A DNA stretch of 44,394 nt from Syntrophales bacterium (GTDB taxonomy: Bacteria > Desulfobacterota > Syntrophia > Syntrophales > UBA2210), in assembly GCA_023228425.1 (NCBI GenBank), contig JALOBE010000021.1, positions 1 through 44,394 on the forward strand. Direction: 5' to 3'. This document shows, piece by piece, positions 33,123 through 40,459 of the stretch. Position numbers and translations under genes: made by a program. A model generated the notes under the pieces. It searched no databases and was not told the DNA's origin. It saw only the letters and a program-made list of their open reading frames with translations. The first letter of the stretch is position 1. The number at the start of each line of letters is the position of its first letter.

Positions 33123-33187
33123 ATGATGAACTCGTACAAAGCGCCCCGGCCCGCCTCCGGCGGGCCTGCATCATACAACTGACGTGC
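33123..33187. repeat. Dispersed inverted-repeat element, copy G
   Basis: Inverted near-copy of element D: TGATGAACTCGTACAAAGCG, hairpin GGCCCGCC-TCC-GGCGGGCC (33148-33166), then TGCATCATACAACTGACGTG. It lies upstream of the zinc-ribbon gene in the 446-base gap 33092-33537, together with copy C; the bases between 33188 and 33327 hold no gene I can support. Confidence 0.7.
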
Positions 33188-33327
33188 CGTAAGCGGGCAT
33201 CGTTGAATATGGAGGCACCGGCAAACCCGGAGAAGGAGGCCAAATTGACATCGGTGCGGGCAACGCTCCCATCTCCGGTATCGTGTGCCGCATGATGTCA
33301 TATACGTACGCCTCTGGTACCGAGAAG

Positions 33328-33477
33328 TCGAAAAACGTTCAAATGAGGACGGCTCTGTAAAAAGCTCCTTGAGGCACGGCGCGCACATTTTGAGGAATGA
33401 GACGTACTTCGGGTACACCGCAGTGACGAAGGAGTGAGCGCAACCAAGCCTCCTGTACCATTGTACGAAGCCGTCAA
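33328..33477. repeat. Dispersed inverted-repeat element, copy C
   Basis: Fullest copy: TCGAAAAACGTTCAAATGAG, left arm GACGGCTCTGTAAAAAGCTC (33348-33367), GAGGCACGGCGCGCAC, core TGAGGAATGAGACGTACTTC, CAGTGACGAAGGAGTGAGCG, and right arm TTGTACGAAGCCGTC (33461-33475). The arms are complementary but partly eroded. Lies downstream of rsmA (its stop is at 33538). Reading frames in it are spurious. Confidence 0.7.
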
Positions 33478-33537
33478 TCATCAGACATGTGAATCACTGT
33501 AACGCAGGACAGCCTCAAGGTCCAGAAAAAACCCGAA

Positions 33538-34368
33538 TCAGCCGAGACTGTCGGCCAGACGGCAGAATTCTTGAGGAGTAAGTGTCTCGCCCCGCCTGTC
33601 CGGATCGATGCCCGACTCGGCAAGGGCCGGCAGGGCCTGTTTCCGGTCTATGGTCAGAAAGGGATTGTCTTTAAGGCTGTTCAGCAGGGTTTTGCGCCGC
33701 TTGGCGAAGGATGCCCTCACGACGTTTTCAAAATGGTCGGGGTTGTTAACGGTGACAAGCGGCCTGTCCCTGGTTTCGAGCCTGATGACCAGCGACGACA
33801 CCTTCGGCGAGGGGAAAAAACAGTTGGACGGCACGGCGATGACCCGGGTCGGAATCATGTACACCGCCGTCAGAACGGACAGGGATCCGTAATCGGACGT
33901 CCCGGGTGCGGCAAGGATCCGTTCGGCGAATTCTTTCTGGAGCATGAGCGTTGCCGTGGAAAGGTGCTCCCGGCGGCGGATGAGATGAAGAAGGATCTGC
34001 GAGGATATGTTGTAGGGTATGTTCCCCACGACGCGCACCCTGTCTCCCGACGTCGCCGCCGAAGAAAAATCGTAGGACAGGACGTCCTCGTTCAGGATCA
34101 TGACGTTCTCGCGCCCCGCCATTTCCTCCTCCAGAACGGCGATCATGCGGCGGTCCACTTCCAGGGCGGTGACACGGCCCGCCCTGTCGGCGAGCATACC
34201 CGTCAAAATGCCCACGCCGGCCCCTATTTCAACCACGTGGTCATGGGGCCCGATGGCGGCGCTGTCCACAATACGGGCCATGATGTCCCGGTCCACCAGG
34301 AAAGACTGGCCGTACCGCTTGAGCGGTCGCAGGTCATGACGGTCGAGGATTTTTCGTGGCGTCGTCAT
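33538..34368 (-). CDS. rsmA: 16S rRNA (adenine1518-N6/adenine1519-N6)-dimethyltransferase
   Basis: Dimethylates two adjacent adenines in helix 45 of 16S rRNA during late 30S assembly (KsgA). 276 residues. Seen: LKRYGQSFLVDRDIMARIV (N-terminal family motif, usually KxxGQNFL), SAM-binding VVEIGAGVGILTGMLADRAG, the catalytic NIPYNISSQILLHL (NxPY), and MLQKEFAERILAAPGTSDYGSLSVL. It ends in the helical RNA-contact domain with SFAKRRKTLLNSLKDN. Starts 15 bases after tsaD on the same strand. Confidence 0.95.
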   Translation of the reverse strand: MTTPRKILDRHDLRPLKRYGQSFLVDRDIMARIVDSAAIGPHDHVVEIGAGVGILTGMLADRAGRVTALEVDRRMIAVLEEEMAGRENVMILNEDVLSYDFSSAATSGDRVRVVGNIPYNISSQILLHLIRRREHLSTATLMLQKEFAERILAAPGTSDYGSLSVLTAVYMIPTRVIAVPSNCFFPSPKVSSLVIRLETRDRPLVTVNNPDHFENVVRASFAKRRKTLLNSLKDNPFLTIDRKQALPALAESGIDPDRRGETLTPQEFCRLADSLG

Positions 34369-34383
34369 GCGGATAGTGTCCTT

Positions 34384-35397
34384 TCAGGGCTCACTCATTC
34401 CAAGGGGCCACCGGGAAAGCGCGTTGAGGTCCAGGGGGTGATGGATGCCTTTCTCGAGAAGACTGGAACCGTAGGCGGCGATCATGGCCGCATTGTCCGT
34501 GCAGAGAATAGGCGGCGGGATGTGGAGGGCGATCCCTTTCGCCTCACAGGTTTCCAGAAAACAGGCGCGAAGACGACGGTTCGCCGCGACGCCCCCGGCA
34601 ACGACAACAGTAGACACCCGGGCTTCTTCGGCGGCCCGCAGGGTTTTCTCAACAAGTACGTCGACAATTGCCTGCTGGTAGGAGGCAAGCAGATGAGGCA
34701 CCTCCTCCTCCGCCAGCGAATCCCGTTGCCTGATATGGGACAGCAGGGCTGTTTTAAGCCCGCTGAAGCTGAAGTCCAGGCTTTTTCTCATGGCCCGGGG
34801 GAACCTGACACGCTCGGGGTCCGCACCCTCGGCCATTCTGTCGATGACCACCCCCCCGGGATACCCCAGATTGAGCATTTTCGCGGCCTTGTCAAAGGCT
34901 TCTCCCGCGGCATCGTCCCGGGTCTGTCCCAGGAGTACCGCCCTGTCGAAATTGCCGAAACGGTAAATATTCGTGTGTCCCCCGGAAACAACCAGGGAAA
35001 CAAAAGGAAAGGACGGCGGGTTGTCGGTCAGGAACACTGCGGCGATGTGACCGGCAATGTGGTTGACTCCCACAAAGGGTATGTTCCGGGCAAAGGCAAG
35101 AGCCTTTGCCGCCGACAGGCCTACAAGGATGGATCCGATAAGGCCGGGGCCCCTGGTGACGGCAATCCCGTCTATGGCATCCAGGGTCAGGCCCGCGTCG
35201 TCCAGCGCGGCGTCAATGACGGGCATGATCGCCTCCATGTGCTTGCGCGAGGCTATTTCCGGGACCACCCCCCCGTAGCGGGCATGGAAATCCGCCTGAG
35301 ACGCTATGACGTTTGAAAGCAGTGTCCTCCCCCCGGTGACGACGGCCGCCGCCGTTTCATCACAGGATGATTCGATTCCCAGCACGCGCATGGACAT
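34384..35397 (-). CDS. tsaD: tRNA N6-adenosine threonylcarbamoyltransferase
   Basis: Transfers the threonylcarbamoyl group to A37 of ANN-decoding tRNAs (Kae1/YgjD family). Seen: RVLGIESSCDETAAAVV at the start, VVPEIASRKHMEAIMPV, the iron-binding NHIAGHIAAVF (two His), SLVVSGGHTNIYRF and VAGGVAANRRLRACF. Two start candidates: ATG at 35397 (GGAG four bases upstream) and ATG at 35391, which matches the E. coli start; I give the first. The longer frame runs through the promoter region into nadB and is not real. About 337 residues. Divergent from nadB and followed by rsmA. Confidence 0.95.
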   Translation of the reverse strand: MSMRVLGIESSCDETAAAVVTGGRTLLSNVIASQADFHARYGGVVPEIASRKHMEAIMPVIDAALDDAGLTLDAIDGIAVTRGPGLIGSILVGLSAAKALAFARNIPFVGVNHIAGHIAAVFLTDNPPSFPFVSLVVSGGHTNIYRFGNFDRAVLLGQTRDDAAGEAFDKAAKMLNLGYPGGVVIDRMAEGADPERVRFPRAMRKSLDFSFSGLKTALLSHIRQRDSLAEEEVPHLLASYQQAIVDVLVEKTLRAAEEARVSTVVVAGGVAANRRLRACFLETCEAKGIALHIPPPILCTDNAAMIAAYGSSLLEKGIHHPLDLNALSRWPLGMSEP

Positions 35398-35415
35398 TTG
35401 ACTCCATAAAAGGTA

Positions 35416-35444
35416 TTCACATGGTCGAGCGAAAGGTATATAAG
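35416..35444 (+). promoter_or_regulatory. Sigma-70 promoter for nadB
   Basis: TTCACA (35416-35421), 17 bases, TATAAG (35439-35444), five of six matches in each. The nadB start is about 40 bases downstream of the predicted transcription start. Its -10 box overlaps that of the opposing tsaD promoter. Confidence 0.65.
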
Positions 35445-35463
35445 AAACACGAAGCTTTGTAAA
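35435..35463 (-). promoter_or_regulatory. Sigma-70 promoter for tsaD-rsmA
   Basis: Minus strand TTTACA (35463-35458), 17 bases, TATACC (35440-35435). Back to back with the nadB promoter, sharing two bases of the -10 boxes, so only one of the two can be occupied at a time. Confidence 0.5.
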
Positions 35464-35487
35464 TACCAATACCGCTGGAGCAAGCTT

Positions 35488-37125
35488 ATGGAAATCGAAC
35501 GCGATTTTCTGGTTCTCGGAAGCGGCATCGCCGGACTTGCTTTCGCCATCAAGGCGGCCCGTCTGGGAACCGTTGCGATCGTCACGAAAAAAGATGCCAT
35601 CGAATCCAGCACCAACTACGCCCAGGGCGGTATCGCCTCGGTGACGGACCGTGAGGACAGCTTCGAATCCCATGTGAGGGATACCCTGGAAAGCGGTGCC
35701 GGCCTCTGCCGTGAAGACGTGGTGCGTTTCGTCATTACCGAAGGACCCGACCGTATCCGTGAACTGATCGACTGGGGCGTGCGGTTTACCCGGGCCGACT
35801 CTCCGGCGTCAACGAACGTCTATGACCTCGGCCGTGAGGGCGGCCACAGCCACCGGAGGGTCCTCCACGCCGAAGATTTCACGGGCAGAGAGATTGAGAG
35901 GGTTCTTGTCGAGAAAGCTGAAATCAACAAAAATATCAGCATTTTTGAAAATCATTTCGCCGTCAACCTCATTACCCGGTCGAGGTTGACCGGAGCGGAC
36001 GATTCCCCTGATCAGTGCCTGGGAGCCTATGTATTCGATGTAAAGCGTCAGGTCGTGCTGACCTTCAGGGCCCGCTTCGTCATTCTCGCCACCGGCGGGT
36101 CCGGAAAGGTGTACCTGATCACCACGAATCCCGACATTGCAACCGGCGACGGCCTTGCCATGGCGTTCAGAGCCGGCGCCGTGGTGTCGAACATGGAGTT
36201 CATCCAGTTTCACCCCACCTGCCTCTTCCACCCGGAAGCGAAGTCATTCCTTGTCAGCGAAGCCGTCCGCGGCGAGGGGGGCGTATTGATACTGAAGGAC
36301 GGCACCTCCTTCATGGAACGCTACCACCCCATGAAAAGTCTCGCTCCCCGGGACGTGGTGGCCCAGGCCATCGACAGGGAGCTCAAAAAGTCCGGTGATG
36401 ACTGTGTCTACCTTGATATCAGGCATCGTAGCAGGGATTTTCTGATGAACAGGTTCCCCCACATATACGGGAAGTGCCGGGAATTCGGTATCGACATGGC
36501 GACTGACCCTATTCCCGTGGCTCCCGCCGCACATTATCAGTGCGGCGGTGTCGTGGTCAACGGGTCGGGGGAAACATCGATCGGCGGGCTTTTTTCCTGC
36601 GGTGAGGTTTCCTGCACGGGACTTCACGGGGCCAATCGCCTCGCAAGCAACTCTCTTCTGGAAGCGCTGGTATTCTCTCACCGGATATTCAAAAAAATCG
36701 AAGCCCTGTTCCCTTCCACCAGGGCCGAATCGCTGACCCTTCCGCCATGGGATCCCAAGGGGGCGACGGAAAGCGATGAATCCATTGTGGTGTCCCACAA
36801 TTGGGACGAAATACGGCGGTGCATGTCAAACTATGTGGGTATCGTCCGTTCCGACAAACGGCTTGAACGGGCGAAGCGGAGAATAGACTTCATATCCCGG
36901 GAAATTGACGAATATTACTGGAATTTTAAAATAACCACGGAGCTGCTGGAGCTTCGCAACATCGCTCTGGTCGCCAAGCTGATCATCGCTTGCTCGCGCC
37001 TGCGGAAAGAAAGCAGGGGCCTCCACTTCAACCTTGACTACCCTGAACGGGATGACAAGGCCTGGCAGCGTGACACGATTCTGACCGGATCTTCTCTCAA
37101 CGAGTTGAACCGGAGTGGTGAGTGA
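35488..37125 (+). CDS. nadB: L-aspartate oxidase
   Basis: FAD enzyme oxidising aspartate to iminoaspartate, first step of NAD synthesis; in anaerobes fumarate is the electron acceptor. 545 residues. Seen: dinucleotide-binding LVLGSGIAGLAFAIKAA, STNYAQGGIASV, GGHSHRRVLHAEDFTGREI, ILATGGSGKVYLITTNPDIATGDG, FIQFHPTCLF, SEAVRGEGG, HYQCGGVVVN and CTGLHGANRLASNSLLEALV. GGAG seven bases before the ATG. It is followed by a separate transcript leader for panC, so the operon probably ends here or is linked by readthrough. Confidence 0.96.
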   Translation: MEIERDFLVLGSGIAGLAFAIKAARLGTVAIVTKKDAIESSTNYAQGGIASVTDREDSFESHVRDTLESGAGLCREDVVRFVITEGPDRIRELIDWGVRFTRADSPASTNVYDLGREGGHSHRRVLHAEDFTGREIERVLVEKAEINKNISIFENHFAVNLITRSRLTGADDSPDQCLGAYVFDVKRQVVLTFRARFVILATGGSGKVYLITTNPDIATGDGLAMAFRAGAVVSNMEFIQFHPTCLFHPEAKSFLVSEAVRGEGGVLILKDGTSFMERYHPMKSLAPRDVVAQAIDRELKKSGDDCVYLDIRHRSRDFLMNRFPHIYGKCREFGIDMATDPIPVAPAAHYQCGGVVVNGSGETSIGGLFSCGEVSCTGLHGANRLASNSLLEALVFSHRIFKKIEALFPSTRAESLTLPPWDPKGATESDESIVVSHNWDEIRRCMSNYVGIVRSDKRLERAKRRIDFISREIDEYYWNFKITTELLELRNIALVAKLIIACSRLRKESRGLHFNLDYPERDDKAWQRDTILTGSSLNELNRSGE

Positions 37126-37156
37126 CCGAAAAAACAAAAAAAGGGGGCGAATGTTC

Positions 37157-37185
37157 TTGACAGAAAATGACGCCTCTGCTAATAG
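37157..37185 (+). promoter_or_regulatory. Candidate promoter for the panC leader
   Basis: Perfect -35 TTGACA (37157-37162), 17 bases, weak -10 TAATAG (37180-37185); a shifted alternative is TGCTAAT. It starts about 32 bases after the nadB stop, so panC appears to have its own promoter and a structured leader of about 120 bases. Confidence 0.5.
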
Positions 37186-37186
37186 C

Positions 37187-37293
37187 ACGGCAAACCGCCT
37201 GGATCCCCGATAAGGACCGGGACGGAAGGATCCGAGAACCGAACGAGGTGATGATACAGGCCTTCCCGACTGTCCGCTGGGGAGGCCTTTTTT
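37187..37293 (+). ncRNA. Structured leader upstream of panC, possible pan-motif regulatory RNA
   Basis: Lies between a TTGACA promoter and a strong terminator, in the 188-base nadB-panC gap. Contains GGATCC (37201-37206) that can pair with GGATCC (37228-37233), with an inner CCG/CGG (37207-37209 with 37223-37225) and two unpaired A residues (37226-37227) between these helices. Family knowledge: the pan RNA motif occurs upstream of panB/panC/panD in Deltaproteobacteria and other phyla and consists of a stem with two conserved bulged A's. This hairpin and its genomic place agree with that, but I cannot run the covariance model, so the identity is inferred. Confidence 0.45.
37259..37293 (+). terminator. 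Intrinsic terminator/attenuator just upstream of panC
   Basis: Stem GGCCTTCCC/GGGGAGGCC (37259-37267 with 37279-37287, one G-U pair) with an 11-base loop, then TTTTTT (37288-37293). It is only 20 bases before the panC start, in the right place to act as the expression platform of an attenuator for panC, or as the terminator of nadB transcripts. Confidence 0.75.
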
Positions 37294-37313
37294 GATACTG
37301 AAACGGGCATTGG

Positions 37314-38177
37314 ATGATGGAAGTCATCAACGGTTGCAAAAAGATGCAGGAACGCGCCGAGTCTCTCCGAATGGAGGGAAGACGCATCGCTTTCGTGCCA
37401 ACCATGGGCTATCTTCACGACGGGCACCTGAACCTCATGAAAGAGGGAAAGAAACGGGGCGACTGTCTGGTCATCAGCATTTTCGTCAACCCCACCCAGT
37501 TCGCTCCCGGTGAGGATTTCGAAAAGTATCCCCGCGATTTCGAACGGGATGAGAGACTCGCTGCCGAGGTTGGCGTGGACATCATTTTCTATCCCACCGC
37601 CGCCGAAATGTACGGCAAGAATTACCAGACATACGTTACCGTTGAAAATGTAACAAAGAACCTGTGCGGCCGCTCCCGACCGACCCACTTCAGGGGCGTC
37701 GCCACAGTCTGCACGAAGCTTTTTAACATCGTCAAGCCCCACGCCGCCGTTTTCGGCAAGAAAGATTTTCAACAGCTCGTCACCATCAAGCGCATGGTGA
37801 CCGACCTCGACATGGACCTGGAAATCGTCGGAATGGACACCACGAGAGAACATGACGGCCTGGCCATGAGTTCACGGAATGCCTACCTGAAGGAGGGTGA
37901 ACGAGAGGCGGCCCTCAGCTTGAGCAGGGGCCTGAAAATCGCCCGAGACCTCTACGAATCAGGTGAACGCGACGCTGCGAGGATCATCGATGCCGTCAGG
38001 AACAACATCGAAGTCCATGAATGCGCCGGCATCGACTACATTTCGATTTGCGACACGCAGACATTGGAGAATATTGAACACATTGACCGGGAGGCCGTTA
38101 TCGCCCTGGCAGTGCGAGTGGGTTTGCCGCGCCTTATCGACAACTATGTCTTCGGCGAACCACTCCCTATTCCATAG
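37314..38177 (+). CDS. panC: Pantothenate synthetase
   Basis: Condenses pantoate and beta-alanine with ATP. 287 residues. Seen: FVPTMGYLHDGHLNLMKEGK (HIGH-like nucleotide motif), VISIFVNPTQFAPGEDFEKYP, STHFRGVATV-like RPTHFRGVATVCTKLFN, FGKKDFQQLVTIKRMV and MSSRNAYL (KMSKS-like). Start ATG at 37314 with an alternative ATG directly after it (37317); ribosome site weak. It is followed by panD after 14 bases, making a pantothenate operon controlled by the structured leader upstream. Confidence 0.96.
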   Translation: MMEVINGCKKMQERAESLRMEGRRIAFVPTMGYLHDGHLNLMKEGKKRGDCLVISIFVNPTQFAPGEDFEKYPRDFERDERLAAEVGVDIIFYPTAAEMYGKNYQTYVTVENVTKNLCGRSRPTHFRGVATVCTKLFNIVKPHAAVFGKKDFQQLVTIKRMVTDLDMDLEIVGMDTTREHDGLAMSSRNAYLKEGEREAALSLSRGLKIARDLYESGERDAARIIDAVRNNIEVHECAGIDYISICDTQTLENIEHIDREAVIALAVRVGLPRLIDNYVFGEPLPIP

Positions 38178-38191
38178 AGGTGAACAGAATC

Positions 38192-38551
38192 ATGCAGAGG
38201 ACAATGCTCAAATCAAAGCTGCACCGGGCAACGGTAACGGATGCCCAGCTTCATTACGAAGGAAGTATCACCATCGACGAAGAACTCCTGGAGGCCGCAG
38301 ACATCCTCGTGCACGAGCGGGTCGACATATACAATGTATCCAACGGTGAGCGGTTTTCCACTTATGTCATCAAGGGTGAGCGTGGATCGGGGGTCATCTG
38401 TCTGAACGGCGCCGCCGCCTGGAAGGCCCAGAAGGGTGATCTTGTCATTATAGCAACCTACGCCCTGGTGGACGAACAGGAGACGAGATCCTGGAAAACA
38501 CGCTGTTTTCTTCTTGACGAATCCAACAGGATCGTCAGAAACGCACAGTAA
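38192..38551 (+). CDS. panD: Aspartate 1-decarboxylase
   Basis: Pyruvoyl enzyme making beta-alanine from aspartate, substrate of PanC. 119 residues from the ATG at 38192 (MQRTMLKSKLHRATVT, matching the family); a GTG at 38180 is in frame but not needed. Self-processing site HYEGSITID with Gly24-Ser25, the normal position. Also seen: DILVHERVDIYNVSNGERFSTYVI and RGSGVICLNGAAA. Followed by a terminator. Confidence 0.96.
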   Translation: MQRTMLKSKLHRATVTDAQLHYEGSITIDEELLEAADILVHERVDIYNVSNGERFSTYVIKGERGSGVICLNGAAAWKAQKGDLVIIATYALVDEQETRSWKTRCFLLDESNRIVRNAQ

Positions 38552-38576
38552 AGGCAACTGCGATACTGAATCGACA

Positions 38577-38604
38577 GGGGTGAGCCGCGGTGTTCACCCC
38601 TTTT
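38577..38604 (+). terminator. Intrinsic terminator of the panCD operon
   Basis: GGGGTGA(G) paired with (T)TCACCCC (38577-38584 with 38593-38600), 8-base loop, then TTTT (38601-38604). It lies 26 bases after the panD stop. Confidence 0.7.
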
Positions 38605-38657
38605 CATTTGTTGAAAACCTGCCGGGACTTTGATATGACGCTCAATCGCAACAGGTT

Positions 38658-39299
38658 ATGAAGAAATCAATCAAACGTGTCTTTATTACGGGCCTGGCGG
38701 CGCTTATTCCCATCGGCATCGTCGTATATCTCCTGATCTTCCTGGTCAGGATGATGAAGGGGCTTGCCCGGGCGCTGATGTCCTACTTTCAGATCGACGG
38801 GCTTCTTCCCGTCCCGGGAATCGAATTCGTCGTACTGATAGTGCTCATATTCTTGGTCGGCCTCATCGTCAGAAGCTATGTGGGCAAAAAAGTTGTAGCC
38901 TGGGGGGAAACACTTCTTGACAAGATACCCGTGGTCCGAACTATTTATATCGCTTCGAAGCAACTCACCCATGCCATATTCAGCGAGGACAGTACGAGTT
39001 TTTCCCGGGTCGTACTCATTGAATATCCCCGCAGGGGGGTCTACTCCATTGCCTTTGTTTCAGGAATCACCCGGGGCGAGCTTCAGGACAAGACCAGGAA
39101 CCGCATGATCAACGTCTTTGTTCCCACGACGCCAAACCCCACCTCCGGCTTCCTTCTGCTGGTACCGGAGGAAGACACCATTACCCTGGACATGCCTATC
39201 GACCACGCCTTCGCCCTGATCGTGTCGGGCGGCATATTCACACCACAGGACATTAAAAAAATCATCGAGGAGGAAAAAAGACATGCTGATCACATCTGA
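38658..39299 (+). CDS. DUF502 family membrane protein
   Basis: 213 residues, conserved hypothetical inner-membrane protein. Seen: N-terminal VFITGLAALIPIGIVVYLLIFL, then LPVPGIEFVVLIVLIFLVGL and the family motif VGKKVVAWGETLLDKIPVVR followed by TIYIASKQLTHAIF, and VFVPTTPNPTSGFLLLVP. Two membrane segments and a cytoplasmic/periplasmic beta-rich domain. Its 3' end overlaps the metK start by 17 bases, so they are co-transcribed. Function unknown. Confidence 0.9.
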   Translation: MKKSIKRVFITGLAALIPIGIVVYLLIFLVRMMKGLARALMSYFQIDGLLPVPGIEFVVLIVLIFLVGLIVRSYVGKKVVAWGETLLDKIPVVRTIYIASKQLTHAIFSEDSTSFSRVVLIEYPRRGVYSIAFVSGITRGELQDKTRNRMINVFVPTTPNPTSGFLLLVPEEDTITLDMPIDHAFALIVSGGIFTPQDIKKIIEEEKRHADHI

Positions 39300-40455
39300 A
39301 GCAGTCAAGATGGGGCATCCCGACATTGTCGCCGACACCATCACGGCCCATCTTATAGCGAAAATTCTCGAGGAAGAACGCAAAATCGGCATGACTGTTG
39401 ACACCATGCCCCATTGTGGTCTCGAAGCGTTTCTGGGAAAAGGATTCTGTATCATCGGCGGTGAAGTATCCACACGGATTTACCTTGACATCGAAAAATC
39501 GCTCCGCCAGACCGTCCTTTCGCTGGGCTACAATGATTCCGCCGTGGGTCTCAACGGCCATTCCATGGGAGTTTTCAACGCCATTATACCCCAGTCGCCG
39601 AACATCAACATCGGCACCAGAGCGGATTTGGGGAAATACAAGGAAATCGGTGCCGGAGACCAGGGGATCATGTTCGGGTTCGCCGTGAATGAAACGCCTC
39701 AACTGTTGCCCCTTCCCTTCGTCCTGGCAAATACCATGATGCGTGCCTTTGAAACATGCAATGATCCCGTATTTGCTCCCGACGGCAAGGGACAGGTTAC
39801 CGTCGAATATGACAGCAGCGGGCAACCGACCAGGCTCGCGAAGGTTCTCATGTCAAACTCCATCGACTACCGCTACGTGTCTGAAGCCAACAACATCGAA
39901 GATATGGCCCGGAAAATTGCCTTTGACAGTCTCGGTGAATGGGTCGACGACGCGACGGAATTTCTCTTTAACCCCACAGGGGAATGGCAGGCTGTTCACT
40001 CCTGCAGTTCCGCCGATTCAGGCATAACGGGCAGGAAACTGGTCTGCCAGCTCTACGGAGCCTACCCGGGAGCCCAGATCGGAGGCGGCGCGATCGTCAA
40101 CAAGACACCTGAAAAAGTTGACTGCTCCGCTGTTTTTGGAAGTCGGTACGCGGCGAAAAATGTGGTGGCCGCCGGCCTGGCCGGAAAAATATCGATTCAG
40201 ATCGCCTACGCCATCGGGATTGCCCGGCCGATGTCGGTGTTCGTGAACACCTTCGGGACCGGCGTCATCCCCGATGAGGAGCTCTCAGCCATCATACGGC
40301 GCGTTTTCGATTTTACACCCCGGGGGATGATCGAGAAATTTGACCTGCTCAACGGGAACGTGTACCGAAAGATAGCGCGTAATCTCTTCCTGGATGATTA
40401 TGAGTGGGAAAAAACCGACATGGTCGACATTCTGAAAAAGGAAGCGGGGACTTAG
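39283..40455 (+). CDS. metK: S-adenosylmethionine synthetase, divergent
   Basis: Makes SAM from methionine and ATP. 390 residues. Seen: GHPDIVADTITAHL near the N terminus (E. coli GHPDK), FCIIGGEVST, GAGDQGIMFGFAVNET, DGKGQVTVEYD, SADSGITGRKLVCQLYG, GGGAIVNKTPEKVD, SRYAAKNVVAAGLA, and the C-terminal WEKTD. Most active-site residues are kept (His of GHPD, Glu of GGE, GAGDQG Asp, Lys of GKGQVT, Asp and Arg-Lys of ADSGITGRK, Lys/Lys/Asp of NKTPEKVD), but the Lys of GHPDK is Ile and the ACET segment reads HCGLEA. GGAGGA precedes the ATG. Four bases upstream of ahcY, a SAM-cycle pair. Confidence 0.9.
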   Translation: MLITSEAVKMGHPDIVADTITAHLIAKILEEERKIGMTVDTMPHCGLEAFLGKGFCIIGGEVSTRIYLDIEKSLRQTVLSLGYNDSAVGLNGHSMGVFNAIIPQSPNINIGTRADLGKYKEIGAGDQGIMFGFAVNETPQLLPLPFVLANTMMRAFETCNDPVFAPDGKGQVTVEYDSSGQPTRLAKVLMSNSIDYRYVSEANNIEDMARKIAFDSLGEWVDDATEFLFNPTGEWQAVHSCSSADSGITGRKLVCQLYGAYPGAQIGGGAIVNKTPEKVDCSAVFGSRYAAKNVVAAGLAGKISIQIAYAIGIARPMSVFVNTFGTGVIPDEELSAIIRRVFDFTPRGMIEKFDLLNGNVYRKIARNLFLDDYEWEKTDMVDILKKEAGT

Positions 40456-40459
40456 ATTT

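Noticed and set aside
33110..33481. A 123-codon minus-strand reading frame
   Set aside because: It consists entirely of repeat copies C and G (LFTEPSSFERF-like strings); no ribosome site and no independent coding signal.
33571..35316. 581-codon plus-strand reading frame
   Set aside because: Antisense shadow of rsmA and tsaD, both of which have clear family motifs; long only because of GC-rich codon bias.
37187..37230. c-di-GMP-I (GEMM) riboswitch: GGCAAACC ... GGGACG pattern before panC
   Set aside because: The two short strings match, but the tetraloop-receptor GCAAAGCC and the second stem are missing, and the intervening stem does not fold as in GEMM; the location favours a pantothenate-related leader.
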